From: Conchocele bisecta
Taxonomy: Eukaryota > Mollusca > Bivalvia > Lucinida > Thyasiridae
Length of the DNA: 64,000 bases
Assembly: GCA_029237695.1 (NCBI GenBank)
Contig: CM055279.1
Coordinates: forward strand, 21,579,919 to 21,643,918
Direction of reading: 5' to 3'
Below, in pieces: positions 23,001 to 30,034 of the stretch. Below the pieces are notes generated by a model. The model searched no databases. It was not told where the DNA came from and saw only the letters and a program-made list of their open reading frames with translations. Both the position numbers and the translations under genes were made by a program. The stretch's first letter is position 1; each line of letters begins with the position of its first letter.

Positions 23001-23749
23001 TGTCGGAGGTCAACCAGAGCATGGTGTGTAAATACGTCCCGGGGGCGAGGCGGAAACACGCCAAGGTGCTGCGCACCCTGGGCTCGATGACGAACCTCCA
23101 GTCAGGCACGTCCAACTCCATCGGCAGTTACACATCGATAAGCCACTTGGAGGAACAGGGTCTGCCATCCACCAGCGGGACGTTCAGTGAGCCCCAGCCG
23201 CCGAAAAACCTACCGGGGACACCGACACACGCGAACTATCTAGACGACGGTCTCTGTTTAAAGGCAGCGGCATTACCGGGCGATATTGCCTATACACTGA
23301 ATGACGCATGTGATGGCAGGACAGATATAGCTCCACAGCGGACAGGCTTGCACGCCGGAATTAATGACGCGCATGGTTTCAAAGTGTCGGGCAACCCTAC
23401 AGATGGAGAGGCGCTACTGTCTGGCTTATCTGAAGCACGTATTGATAATAGCATAGCTGGCTGTATGGAAGCAATCAAACCACACAACACACCGATTCAA
23501 ATAAACGTGTCATGTACATCAAACGACCCAGGTTGTGTGAAGGAACGTGATAATTTACCAATAACTACGAACCCACCTCAGTTACAAGGAAGGCAATGCC
23601 ATCCAACAGACAGTAAAGAAGTATTCACTTCAGAAATCGCATCTAGAAAAGAAGTGACTGACTCGTTGAATACTATCACGACAGACTTTCAGGAAATAAG
23701 CATACATGTGTCGCCGATACAAGATAATAGATTACCAACCATATTGTGA
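1..23749 (+). CDS. Receptor-type guanylate cyclase, catalytic half (5' end outside window)
   Basis: Makes cGMP from GTP at the cytoplasmic face of the plasma membrane, if it follows the receptor (particulate) cyclase family. Six exons join in frame into 480 residues (numbered from the first complete codon in the window). Residues 1-35 are a charged linker coiled coil ending in LLYQMLP. The class III cyclase core runs from about 36 to 227: FSDIVGF with metal-binding D56, VETIGDAY with guanine-selecting E96 and second metal D100, YCLFGDTVN with guanine-selecting C168, and N175/R179 for the transition state. E plus C at the specificity positions argues for guanylate rather than adenylate cyclase. 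The domain closes with [11 protein letters not shown] and is followed by a ~250-residue tail. Ligand-binding, transmembrane and kinase-like regions must lie upstream of base 1. All catalytic residues are intact, so it looks functional. The subtype (natriuretic-peptide-like, retinal-like or other) cannot be told from this half. Confidence 0.93.
262..647. mobile_element. Family F foldback element, complete
   Basis: About 386 bp with inverted ends CAAGGTG(C/T)ATGATCACGTGG followed by (TTG)n/(CAA)n. The interior repeats inverted blocks around ATATGGCGC. Each end has, or nearly has, a CACGTG E-box. Non-coding; lies in guanylate cyclase intron 1. Confidence 0.8.
792..857. mobile_element. Family H palindrome (short)
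   Basis: A 66-bp near-perfect palindrome: CAGTGAACCTCTCTAAACC ... AGAGAGGTTTCACTG, centre GGGTCCCC. Confidence 0.8.
1061..1175 (+). repeat. 20-bp minisatellite with CRE-like motif
   Basis: Five full and one partial copies of CACCATGCATATGTTTACGT, one with a single substitution. Unit junctions create TTACGTCA, a CREB/ATF-like octamer. Confidence 0.9.
1221..1431. mobile_element. Family N palindrome
   Basis: Arms of about 100 bp with few mismatches: CACAGGTGGAAGACTCGGAC ... and its complement near 1405-1428. Also holds an A7-8/T9-10 tract pair. A second copy lies at 58488. Confidence 0.85.
1803..2202. repeat. Family A foldback (21-bp units)
   Basis: About 15 units of 21 bp, each AACAATTCGTTCCC plus a 7-base spacer (TCGAATT, TCAATTT, ACGATAT and similar), then a short inverted arm. 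The right end retains the terminal TACGTCC...GGTTCCGTA; the left end is missing. A five-unit block occurs twice inside. Confidence 0.9.
2253..2618. mobile_element. Family J element, bipartite
   Basis: Left module 2254-2458 is bounded by CTATAATTCCAGCA and its complement. Right module to 2618 is a palindrome centred on GAGGCCTTCCGGCCT with CAGTATTCCCGCGAC arms. Confidence 0.8.
2620..3040. mobile_element. Family P element
   Basis: Shares its order of blocks with 7076-7880 and 8195-8612 (the last inverted): ACGTGACGTCGCGCGACGTT, CGCCATATTTG.TTATTT, and TTGGTCTGTTT...AAACAG. It ends only about 65 bases before guanylate cyclase exon 2. Confidence 0.7.
3105..3236 (+). CDS. Guanylate cyclase exon (VETIGDAY block)
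   Basis: Acceptor tattgcag ends at 3104 and donor gtaggc starts at 3237. 44 codons, phase 0 on both sides, reading [12 protein letters not shown]...[12 protein letters not shown]. Contains E96 (guanine recognition) and D100 (metal). Confidence 0.95.
3303..3697. repeat. Family A foldback, complete with both ends
   Basis: Terminal TACGGAGCCCCGCAGGGGAC at 3303 and its complement at 3674-3697. The left arm has about 10 units, the right arm 4 inverted units, turning over at CGTTCCTATGGGAACG. Confidence 0.92.
3889..4030. mobile_element. Small foldback with 22-bp ends
   Basis: GGTGTACATGAGATTTACGG and its exact complement bound an interior holding repeats of GGTGAACATCACTTTTCGAA. Confidence 0.8.
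4453..4697. mobile_element. Family I foldback
   Basis: Begins TTAACCCTTTCAACCC; central palindrome AGTGCAGATCCTGATGAGAC with centre GCTCGTTACGAGC. Two further copies at 21478 and 50408. Confidence 0.85.
4950..5050. mobile_element. Family U fragment
   Basis: Holds the CAGTCTGATCAGGGTCTAC block that in fuller copies lies near GAGAAATGGGGCTTATGG. Confidence 0.6.
5051..5340. other. Intronic sequence, nothing recognised
   Basis: AT-rich intron 2 sequence without a repeat match or convincing frame. Confidence 0.5.
5341..5513. mobile_element. Family M element
   Basis: Repeats of CAAACTGGGGTTT/AAACTAGCATTTAAG bounded by ATTTGGC and TTTGGCTTGCCATAC. Partner copy at 58645. Confidence 0.7.
5514..6187. 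other. Intronic sequence, nothing recognised
   Basis: No coding potential or repeat family found. Confidence 0.5.
6188..6449. mobile_element. Family C bipartite MITE
   Basis: Module 1 is a palindrome with ends AGAATAGTAGGTTAGTGCCG; module 2 is bounded by ATTTATCCCGTCAACAC and its complement and includes GTTTCACGGCAC repeats. In other copies the two modules occur in the opposite order, as expected for an inverted insertion. Confidence 0.85.
6450..6710 (-). pseudogene. LINE reverse transcriptase fragment (post-RT region)
   Basis: Minus strand reads ...[16 protein letters not shown], then [24 protein letters not shown], the segment after the RT thumb in jockey/CR1-like LINEs. A KHLG motif just upstream is in another frame, so the copy is broken. 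About 85 codons survive, between a C element and a B element. Confidence 0.7.
6728..6966. mobile_element. Family B MITE
   Basis: About 240 bp. Ends GGCCCGTTTCACTAAACTTC and complement; sub-terminal ATGTTCGTAAGTGCAAA; centre is the perfect palindrome AGGCTGCATATGCAGCCT flanked by TTTACATTTATTGAGCAT. Confidence 0.92.
7076..7880. mobile_element. Family P element split by a V retroposon
   Basis: P sequence to 7258 resumes at 7673 after the V insertion. The ATTTGGTTATTT block is present on both sides, as a target-site duplication. Confidence 0.75.
7259..7672 (-). mobile_element. Family V SINE-like retroposon, complete
   Basis: Flanked by 12-bp direct repeats ATTTGGTTATTT (7247-7258 and 7673-7684). 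Read on the minus strand it has a head with GGGGTTCATCC (box-B-like) near the 5' end and a 3' end CCTTA...GATAGGCCGATAAACACC followed by an (AAAC)n tail. A 20-base G run interrupts the body near 7356-7370. Confidence 0.8.
8195..8612. mobile_element. Family P element, inverted copy
   Basis: Same blocks as 2620-3040 in reverse order, ending ACATCGCGCGACGTCACGTG then CATTATGAATTTATGGAATG. Confidence 0.7.
8613..9450. other. Intronic sequence, nothing recognised
   Basis: A 112-codon minus frame (9087-9425) lacks any recognisable motif and is likely chance. Confidence 0.5.
9451..9701. mobile_element. Family H element, long form
   Basis: Three inverted copies of the CTCTCTAAAYCGGACACC block enclose a spacer with GATCATTTATTTCAGGCG. 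Confidence 0.8.
9835..10170. mobile_element. Family U pieces
   Basis: Contains CAGCGTAGACCCAGATCAGC and an inverted pair TCTCTTCAGTCACAG / CTGTGACTGGAGAAATGGGG. Confidence 0.65.
10171..10495. mobile_element. Family K element (hAT-like ends)
   Basis: Ends CAGGGGCGGATCCAG and GGATCCACCCCTG. Interior hairpin GTAACTCTTGCAAT with centre TAGCTAGCTA, then G- and C-tracts. Flanks CTGAT/ATGAT match at 4 of 5 bases of a presumed 5-bp duplication. Confidence 0.8.
10496..11081. other. Intronic sequence, nothing recognised
   Basis: No frame or repeat match stands out. Confidence 0.5.
11082..11387. mobile_element. Family C MITE, full length
   Basis: TTTATCCCGTCAACA module first, then the ATAGTAGGTTAGTGCC palindrome with GGCTCTG/CAGAGCC-type centre. 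Confidence 0.85.
11560..11905. mobile_element. Family W foldback
   Basis: Three inverted copies of TTGATCATGTCCAGTCGTGT ... GTTCCCTCGGGCCAC around CCTTGGGTTCAAACAG. Same family at 48396. Confidence 0.85.
11990..12118. repeat. Hairpin with CCGGGGCC ends following W
   Basis: TTCATATTCCGGGGCCGCG and CGCGGCCCCGGAATGA are inverted around repeated GACGTCATGAAGGCACTT. A counterpart follows the other W copy at 48730. Confidence 0.75.
12236..12863 (-). pseudogene. Transposase-like (DUF7869-type) protein fragment, frameshifted
   Basis: Two overlapping minus-strand frames form one protein with a frame break near 12560-12590. The upstream part (12863 to 12531) contains [17 protein letters not shown]; the downstream part (12592 to 12236) reads [31 protein letters not shown] and [19 protein letters not shown]. 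These motifs are typical of uncharacterised invertebrate proteins with an RNase-H/DDE-like domain, probably transposon-derived; the SDGC Asp and the MEVDS acidic residues could be catalytic. It lies antisense in a guanylate cyclase intron, lacks N-terminal and C-terminal portions and is not expected to work. Family assignment is from memory of motifs. Confidence 0.7.
12932..13037. mobile_element. Family D palindrome
   Basis: 106 bp with two ~52-bp arms differing at one or two bases: TACAGTGGGGTCAGCGTGTA ... centre GTTGGAACCAAC. Confidence 0.92.
13038..13687. other. Intronic sequence, nothing recognised
   Basis: AT-rich; no supported feature. Confidence 0.5.
13688..13925. mobile_element. Family U element
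   Basis: GTGACTGTGATTAGAGAAAT at the left and an inverted match at the right (CCATGTTTGCAGTCACAG), with TGATCAGGATCT blocks between. Confidence 0.75.
13952..14192. mobile_element. Family B MITE
   Basis: Complete; one arm reads CCTATGATCAATAAATG, a single change in the centre arm. Confidence 0.92.
14222..14440. mobile_element. Family U element
   Basis: GGGGCTTATGGGTTTTGTGA at left, CACAACCCATAATCCCCAT at right. It ends about 35 bases before guanylate cyclase exon 3, so it abuts the branch-point region. Confidence 0.75.
14475..14586 (+). CDS. Guanylate cyclase exon (RVGIHT block)
   Basis: Acceptor tattctag ends at 14474; donor gtaaac at 14587. Reads [15 protein letters not shown]...IRVGIHTG, the helix and strand that normally precede GPCCAGIVG. 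Ends in phase 1 and joins cleanly to the next exon. Confidence 0.93.
14587..15657 (+). other. Guanylate cyclase intron 3
   Basis: No repeat family recognised; AT-rich. A 127-codon minus frame inside (15244-15627) has no motif. Confidence 0.6.
15658..15756 (+). CDS. Guanylate cyclase exon (CLFGDTVN block)
   Basis: Acceptor atttcag ends at 15657; donor gtaagt at 15757. Reads [15 protein letters not shown] then [18 protein letters not shown]. Carries C168 for guanine specificity and N175/R179. Phase 1 in and phase 1 out. Confidence 0.95.
15883..17560 (+). repeat. Family S satellite with long G/C tracts
   Basis: Nine starts of GTCAATATTCTATGGCCGTG (or a close variant) at about 16105, 16275, 16468, 16638, 16811, 17005, 17172, 17236 and 17418; most units 165-195 bp. 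Each has GGTAAAATGACC, TATGGGTCACAATTAATTC and ACACACTTGGGACCCCCAG. Unit length varies mainly by C runs after TGACC and G runs before GTCAAT (up to about 30 G near 16975-17005). The 5' edge (15883-16000) carries shorter TGACC/GGTCA palindromes. Entirely in guanylate cyclase intron 4. Confidence 0.92.
17571..17786. mobile_element. Family B MITE
   Basis: Abuts the S satellite; the right arm lacks part of the TTCGTAAGTGC block. Confidence 0.88.
18054..18367. repeat. Family A foldback, both ends present
   Basis: TACGGAGCCCCGCATGGGAC at left and the complement at right; turns over at CGTTCCCGTGGGAACG. Confidence 0.92.
18721..18812 (+). CDS. Guanylate cyclase exon ([12 protein letters not shown] block)
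   Basis: Acceptor ttgccag ends at 18720; donor gtaccg at 18813. Reads [18 protein letters not shown] then [13 protein letters not shown], the last helices of the cyclase fold. Ends in phase 0. Confidence 0.93.
18813..19479 (+). other. Start of guanylate cyclase intron 5
   Basis: AT-rich, no repeat family or frame recognised. Confidence 0.5.
19746..19895. mobile_element. Family Z palindrome in the LINE
   Basis: 150-bp near-perfect palindrome: GGGCCCGGTTGTTCAAAACA at left, complement at right, centre TCTGTTAAAACAGA. Inserted in the 3' part of the dead LINE. Confidence 0.9.
20594..20879. mobile_element. Family K element inserted in the LINE
   Basis: Flanked by exact 5-bp duplications CGACC (20589-20593 and 20880-20884). 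Removing it restores contiguous RT-like sequence (...DKILNWS + DDWACRF...). Confidence 0.9.
21478..21723. mobile_element. Family I foldback inserted in the LINE
   Basis: Bounded by TTAACCCTTCCAACCC and GGTTCAAAGGGTTAA. Confidence 0.88.
22440..22662. mobile_element. Family U element
   Basis: GTGACTGGCGAAATGTGTGT at left, CTGATCTGCATCTACACTGG and CTTATGCCCCATGTCTCC at right. Confidence 0.75.
22813..22918. repeat. Perfect-arm hairpin beside the last cyclase acceptor
   Basis: TTACCGACATATC...AATTAATACATGTAACTGCG and its complement; the right arm ends 36 bases before the AG at 22953-22954. Confidence 0.85.
22955..23749 (+). CDS. Guanylate cyclase terminal exon with long C-terminal tail
   Basis: Acceptor tgcttcag ends at 22954; the reading frame stops at TGA 23747-23749 (264 residues). 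The first residues, [10 protein letters not shown], finish the catalytic domain. A basic stretch [16 protein letters not shown] follows, then ~235 Ser/Thr/Pro/Asn-rich residues with no domain I recognise, probably disordered. The tail is longer than the short one usual in vertebrate receptor cyclases. No AATAAA appears within about 400 bases of the stop, and a family A foldback begins 63 bases downstream, so it may lie in the 3' UTR. Confidence 0.92.
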   Translation, partial: GKGALETFWLHTRDDMSEVNQSMVCKYVPGARRKHAKVLRTLGSMTNLQSGTSNSIGSYTSISHLEEQGLPSTSGTFSEPQPPKNLPGTPTHANYLDDGLCLKAAALPGDIAYTLNDACDGRTDIAPQRTGLHAGINDAHGFKVSGNPTDGEALLSGLSEARIDNSIAGCMEAIKPHNTPIQINVSCTSNDPGCVKERDNLPITTNPPQLQGRQCHPTDSKEVFTSEIASRKEVTDSLNTITTDFQEISIHVSPIQDNRLPTIL

Positions 23750-23811
23750 TGATGGATGTAACTACATGGCAAATTCTAGTGGTGGTAATGACAAGCTACA
23801 CGTTTAAACTT

Positions 23812-24116
23812 CGTTCCCTCAATTTAACAATTCGTTCCCTCAATTTAACAATTCAATTTAACAATTCGTTCCCTCGAATTAACAATTCGTTTCCATGAAA
23901 TAACAATTCGTTCTCTCGCATTGACAATTCGTTCCCACGAAATAACAATTGGTTCCCACGATATAGCAATTCGTTCCCTCGTGGGAACCAATTGTTAATT
24001 CGTAGGAACGAATTGTTAAATTGAGGGAACAAATTGTTATTTCGTGGGAACGAATAGTTATTTCGTGGGAATTAATTTAAAAAAAGAAATTGCTGCGTCC
24101 CCTGTAGGGCTCCGTA
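23812..24116. repeat. Family A foldback, possibly in the cyclase 3' UTR
   Basis: Units begin 63 bases after the stop codon. The left terminal block is missing; the right one is CTGCGTCCCCTGTAGGGC. Confidence 0.9.
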
Positions 24117-24190
24117 TAAACTTGCATGTTCGCGAAGTTCACCGAATACAAATCAGCGTTAACTTATAGTTCGGAATGATGTTTATAAAT

Positions 24191-24479
24191 AGAGAATAGT
24201 AGGTAGTGCCGTGAATGGGAAAAATATCTGGCAAGGCTTAGGAAACGGGATCGGCGAGGCTCTGCCGAGCACATCCCGTTTTCGTGCCGAGCCAGATATG
24301 TTTTCCCCATTCACGGCACTAACTTACTATTCTAATTATCCCGTCAACACCTACAAATGTCTTTAAAATGCACACCACACATATTCATACGCAGTGATTA
24401 GGTCGTATTGACAGGATATCAAAAATGTTTCACGGCACCGTGTTTCACGGCACATACGCACTGTCTTGACGGGATAAAG
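24191..24479. mobile_element. Family C MITE
   Basis: Palindromic module first, CCCGTCAACAC module second. Confidence 0.85.
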
Positions 24480-24841
24480 ATAGATTTCCTGCTGACAAAA
24501 CTGGCAATATAATAGTTTCAATCAATGAACGTATATCACATCAGATACTTGGATATTTGTAGACCCGAGATTGGGCTGAACGACGACTTGCAGCAGTGTA
24601 AAGAAGCTCCACAATCTCCCCGATAACGGACTGACTGATCCTACAATTTTAAATGTAAATGCTTGGATTTAACGACGGCACTGGCTGGATGACCTTGCAT
24701 GTCGTCTCCCGAGAAGGGGACAAAGGAAGGAGATGGATACAGAGGAAACCGGCTCAGGGGGCTAGCTCTACTTACGATTCGGCTTATATTTAAGGGTGGA
24801 AATTGGCTCGAACACCTTCCATACCAGGTTGTACACTAATG

Positions 24842-25065
24842 TGTCGCAGACACGGAAATCGATTCTTCGCAAAAACGACAGAAGTTTGGGCGCAAATACA
24901 GAGACCACCAAATGCAGCTTGACAAGACGCGTTTGATGCGCCATATTTCATCAAAATTCGTTAAGTAATAAGGACACTATAAAAGAATACGTACTTTGAA
25001 TCAGATGGATTCTGGAAATTTCAGTACTTGTTGTTGTTGTTAGTACCACGTGGTCATACACCTTG
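24842..25065. mobile_element. Family F, right half only
   Basis: From GACACGGAAATCGATTCTTC to CCACGTGGTCATACACCTTG. Confidence 0.75.
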
Positions 25066-25177
25066 ATATAGTATTGGAATTCGACGGATGACACTCTATT
25101 GTCCTTGAGAATTTTCCAAAATCCAGCATGGCGTCCAGCATGGCTGCCAAAAACAACAAAACCAAACACTGTGTCTG

Positions 25178-25467
25178 TAGCCTATTTCACCAACATTGCA
25201 AAGTATGCTTATCTGGCAAAGAATAGTTTGAGGGAATAATCAAAATGCATTATTTAATATAGAACTAACGACTGCATATATTTGATGATTAAAAGTATGC
25301 AGCATTATTATACTGAATTTATTACATTATCACAGCCAAAATGATTGTGATAATGTAATAAATTCAGTATAATCAAAATTAATAAATTTATGATTAAATT
25401 TAAAATTTCTACCCCAACGTATACTTTGCTGGATAAGTATACTTTGCAATGTTGGTGAAATAGGCTA
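25178..25467. mobile_element. Family G MITE
   Basis: Ends TAGCCTATTTCACCAACATT and complement, centre ATTATCACAGCC...GTGATAATG. Flanked by CTG on both sides. Confidence 0.88.
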
Positions 25468-25613
25468 CTGATCTATTAATGGTACACTCGCCATCGATTG
25501 TGTAAGTTGTCATTTACAATGTAACATACTTGATTACACATTTGTATGTAATTTCCCGTTGCTACCTGTCCTCCATTTCAAGCATGTCTGTAAACAATTG
25601 TATGGAAGCGTCC

Positions 25614-25876
25614 TGGTGCAAATGCTAAAATATATAGGAGATAATAATATCTCCTAATTAGGACTTAGTATCTCCTAATAATAACTCCTAATTAGGAGGT
25701 AGTAGCTCCTAATTAGGATATAGTATATCCTAATTAGGAGTTGGTATCTCCTAATTAGGACTTACTATCTCCTAATTTGGAGTTAGTATCTCATAATTAG
25801 GTTAAATTGTTTTAACATTGAAACAGATATTAATTCATAATTAGGAGATACTTAGTCATAATAAGGAGATCATAAG
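25614..25876. repeat. Family R foldback with 21-bp units
   Basis: Left end GGTGCAAATGCTAAAATATA, then alternating orientation of a 21-bp unit built on the palindrome CCTAATTAGG. The right end has decayed. Confidence 0.85.
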
Positions 25877-26104
25877 TCGAAAATGTGAAATCCCGGATCT
25901 CGTTCGTAAATACTTTAGGACACATAAAGCACACAGTATACTACTGTCTCTACCACGTTTTCCTTTTGGCTATTAAACACATTAAATCTAAAAAAATATT
26001 TAAATGTAAGTACTTTTTAATCAATAACAAAAAAAGTTACCCTCCCCAAATGTTTTTATTTTATGAAATTCTATCAAATATTGATTCTATTGCGAAAAAA
26101 ATTA

Positions 26105-27300
26105 TTTTCCTATAGGAATTTAACATGGAGGAAAAGGAGGTGGAGGGAGGATTAAAGAAAACGAAAAAGGTGTGTAAATTGACTCCGAAATCTGGTTAGA
26201 TAACTTGGAAATGATGTAACTAAGAAAACAAAAGTTAAATTTTCAAAATTGGTCCACTGTTTCTGAAAATTAGAAAAATGTCCCCATGTTAAATCCCCAT
26301 AGACATCTTCACTCTGTGAACATGTCTATGGGGATTTAACATGGGGAAATTGTTCTTTTCGCAATAAAATCAATATTGGACCAACTTTCACGAAATAAAC
26401 AGAAGGTTCATTCTAACATTTTGATAAGATTTAATATTATTGAAAAAAAGTATTGTTTTTGCATTGTTTATATATCCGTAAAATTTGGGCAGGTTTCGTA
26501 AAAGAGACAGTATCAGAAAATGATAGGTCGGAAAATCTGTTTAATGGCAATGCGGGTAACCTATTTCTAATGCACTCCTTTACTACTGACGTGGGAATAC
26601 ATATTGAAATTAATTTACGACCGTTCAGCAACAATGATACATGTATACTGTAATGTATGACCATCAGCCAATCAGATTGCGTGAAATTTATAGAGTGCAG
26701 TAGAAATGACAATGAACCTATAAAAAAAAAATACTGTTTCGCGAAAGCTGCCCAAATTTTGCGGCCATATAAACAATTCAAAAACAATATTTTTTTCGAT
26801 AATATTAAATTAAAGGAAAATTTAAGAATGTGCTTTATTTTTATTTCATGAAATTTGGTCAAATATTTATTTTATTGCGAAAAAACAATTTCCCCATGTT
26901 AAATCCCCATAGACATCTTTACAGAGTGAAGATGTCTATGTGGATTTAACAAAGGGAATTTTTTTTAAATTTCAGAAATACAGGACCGATTTTTAAAATT
27001 TAACTTTTGTTTTCTTAGTTAGATAATTTCCAAGCTATTTAGCTAGGTTTCGGAGTCAATTTCCAAATGTTTTCGTTGTTTGACTCCTCCCACAACTCCT
27101 CTACCTCTTTTTCCACCATGTTAAATTCCCATAGAGAAATCAATTTTTCGTAATAAAACCAATATTTGACCAAATTTCACGAAATAAAAAGTAGGCTGAT
27201 TGTTAAATTTTCCTTTAATTTAATATTATCGAAAAAAATAATGTTTTTGAATTGTTTATATGGCCGTAAAATTTTGGCAGCTTTCGTGAAACAGACAGTA
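26105..27300. repeat. Family Q large nested foldback
   Basis: Inverted blocks: TTGACTCCGAAATCTGG (26178) against TTTCGGAGTCAATTT (27048), and CATGTTAAATCCCCATAGAC repeated in both orientations at about 26285, 26320, 26890 and 26930. AATATTAT.GAAAAAAA plus TGTTTATATGGCCGTAAAAT occurs three times in alternating orientation. Confidence 0.75.
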
Positions 27301-27498
27301 GTAGTCTGACGAATGGCGAGTGCTACATTAAGCATAATGTATTAGGTAACAAGGTCACAGTTAACTACAGTTGCATGTCAATATATATCATGGGATTTGA
27401 CCGAAAACATCACTTGTCGTGGTCATCTGCCAACATACATCGTAGAAACTAAGTAGCGTGTCTACGCACAGTGTGGTCCCAGGTCAGTATGCGAATCT

Positions 27499-27708
27499 GG
27501 GGGGCGTTTCACTAAACTTCGTACGAATACAATGTTCGTAAGTGCAAACGTATGATGGTCTGTACATTTTACATTAACAACGTTTGCTTGTAAACAAGTA
27601 TTGGTTTTACATTTATTGAGCATAGGCTGCATCTGCAGCCTATGCTCAATAAATGTAAATCCATCAATTGAAATTTTAGTCGTACGAAGTTTAGTGAAAC
27701 GGACACCT
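27499..27708. mobile_element. Family B MITE
   Basis: Right arm shortened: the acetate-like spacer after AAATTTTAGTCG is lost relative to other copies. Confidence 0.88.
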
Positions 27709-27728
27709 GCTATGGAGCTACACTATTC

Positions 27729-28253
27729 TACGGAGCCCCGCAGGGGACGTATAATTATTTTTTTTATTAATTCGTTCCCACGAAATAACAATTCGTTCCC
27801 TCAATTTAACAATTCGTTCCAACGAATTGTTATATCGTGGGAACGAATTGTTAATTCGAGGGAACGAATTGTTAAGTTGAGGGAACGAATTGTCATCTCG
27901 TGGGAACTAATTGTTTATTCGCGGGAGTGAATTGTTATATGGAGGGAACGAATTGTTAAATTGATGGAACGAATTGTTTAAACTTTATTTATTTTACAAC
28001 GATTACAAGCAAGCGCGATAGCACTTATACAAATGCTTTCATTAGCACAGATGTGGCGTAAGGGCGGTCATTAATGTGGGAGGAAACCGGAGTACCCGGA
28101 GAAAACCCACCTGTCTGGCGACCACTATACCATCTCACATATTGCCCCTGCCGAGGATCGAACCGGGGCCGCATTGGTGAGAAGCCCGCTCGTTACCGAT
28201 TGCGCTAACCTGAACGAATTGTTATTTCATGGGAACGATTTAATAAAAAAAAT
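27729..28253. repeat. Family A foldback split by a SINE
   Basis: Left terminal block TACGGAGCCCCGCAGGGGAC present. Array interrupted at 27979-28211 and resumes with GAACGAATTGTTATTTCATG. Confidence 0.9.
27979..28211 (-). mobile_element. tRNA-derived SINE
   Basis: On the minus strand the head has box A TAGCGCAATCGG and box B GGTTCGATCC at tRNA spacing, then the widespread core GGGTTTTCTCCGGGTACTCC, and an A-rich 3' end AAAATAAATAAAG. GAACGAATTGTT flanks both sides (27967-27978, 28212-28223), consistent with a target-site duplication, although that word is also part of the host repeat. The core resembles MetaSINE-type invertebrate SINEs (from memory). Confidence 0.88.
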
Positions 28254-28348
28254 AAGCCATGTCAGTGAGAAATTAATGCAAAATGCTCACGTGTATACTG
28301 TGCTCTGAACAGGACAGCGTGGAGACGGGCGCTATATGTACGGCGTGG

Positions 28349-28749
28349 AGAAATTTCCAGAAGTCATCCGATTCAAATTACGTATTCTTTTATTGGCTTT
28401 GTCCTTATTATGTAACGGATTTTGATTACATATGGCGCATCAAACGCGTCTTGTTAAGCTGCATTTGGTGGTCTCGGTACTTTGGCACAAAGCTCTGTCG
28501 TATTTGCGAAGAATCGATTTCCGTGTCTACTAACACTGAAATCGATTCTTTGCAAAAACGACATAAGTATGTGCCGAACTCCCGGGACCACCAAATGCAA
28601 CTCATGAAGACGAATTTGATGCGCCATATTTAATCAAAAGCCGTTGCCTATTAAGGAAAATATCTAATAATACTTACTTTGGAGTGGGCGCGCTTTCAAC
28701 ACTTTCAGCCCTTGTTGTTGTTTTTGTAACCACGTGATTATGCACCTTG
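28349..28749. mobile_element. Family F, nearly complete
   Basis: Left terminal E-box end is missing; right end CCACGTGATTATGCACCTTG is intact. Confidence 0.8.
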
Positions 28750-29109
28750 AAATATAACCAGAGCACAAATGCGACTCGTTCGATAAATCATACATGTACA
28801 TGTATCTGTACATTACGTGTTACTAAAAAGCAAACGTACTTTGCCCATCGCTGCATATATTACGTAAAGTGGCAAATTATTTGTTACGCTAATTGGGTGA
28901 ACGTGTCACATAGTAGGCCCGGGGCGGGCATTGTTGCAGCTATCGTTGCGTTTGACGGCCAGCCGTTTATAAGACAATGAAAACGTCACATGTGTCATAT
29001 TTGGCCCACACATCGGAATTGGGACGTTTAGTGATTTCATACCAGTGTATAGTTTAACCAATCAAAAGAGTTCGATGTGATCATATACAATTTATGTATA
29101 CATCAATGA
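28750..29109. other. Intergenic, nothing recognised
   Basis: No frame or repeat match. Confidence 0.5.
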
Positions 29110-29222
29110 TGCGTTACTGATGGAGCACCGACCTGTGTAGCCTCTGATCAGCCTGCGCATCAGCGCAGTCTGATCAGGGGCTACACTGGTCGGTGCTCCG
29201 TCGGGGACTATGCTGGCCGTAA
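29110..29222. mobile_element. Family U fragment with palindromic core
   Basis: GACCTGTGTAGCCTCTGATC inverted against GATCAGGGGCTACACTGGTC around GCGCATCAGCGC. Confidence 0.7.
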
Positions 29223-29351
29223 ACCGTTAAAGCCCTTTCTATCGTTGCGACAACGTGTGACAGATCGTAAACTATTTGACCTAATCGCGGATTCGACAGT
29301 GTAGATCCCGATCCGTTGGAAAACCTGCTGAGGCCTGGCATATTTGAAGCG

Positions 29352-29595
29352 AATGAATATTTATTTTACTGATAGTCACTCGCGGTGGTATCAAGATATT
29401 TTCATATGCAAATGAGGCATGATGTTTTTTAAGTATTTATACTAATTAAATGCGTTAGCTGAAAAAATAATATTTTCAACAGATTATAAAGTATGATCAT
29501 TGCACATCAAAATAAATGCAGAGAATAAATAGTAATGTACGTTAACATTTTAAGGAAACACGGTTATCGCCCCTGATATCAGTGTGGAAATGTAC
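29352..29595. mobile_element. Family E, internal fragment
   Basis: ATTTTACTGATAGTCACTCG to ATCGCCCCTGATATCAGTGT. Confidence 0.75.
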
Positions 29596-30034
29596 TGGAT
29601 GCGAGATTTGCCAAAATTGCCACAGTCTACTAGACGTCATTTCCCCCGCTATAGTTACGTATTACGAGTAAACGGTTTGGCCACAGTTGTTTCGCTCCTT
29701 GGAATGCCAATGTGGCATATGTATACATTTTATCATGAATTACGAGACGGAAGTCTTTTACAGCCATTATTTGGAATGACACATGTCGACCACCATAGGA
29801 CAGGACCAGCTCCATTTCTGTTGCCATGGTGAGCTACAGGCCCGTAAACTGGCCAGTCTAAGACTCCACCAGTCCCATTTCCACGTGACGTGTTACATAT
29901 GGGCTGCCCCTTTGAGAAAAGGCACCTTCTAGATAATCCACACAACACGATTAGAATGTCATTGTCTAGCTGATTCCTGCTGCCCTACTACAATGACTAA
30001 ATGCACAGCGTCGACCCAGACCAGTTGATATGCC
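29596..30034. other. Intergenic, unassigned
   Basis: Open in several frames for 60-80 codons (for example + 29584-29832) but with no motif I recognise. Not matched elsewhere in the window. Confidence 0.4.

Noticed and set aside
25614..25876. CRISPR-like array
   Set aside because: Direct plus inverted palindromic units with no unique spacers, in animal DNA; a foldback minisatellite.
29584..29832. 82-codon plus frame with transmembrane-like stretch
   Set aside because: Several overlapping frames of like size on both strands and no homology I can name; left as unassigned.
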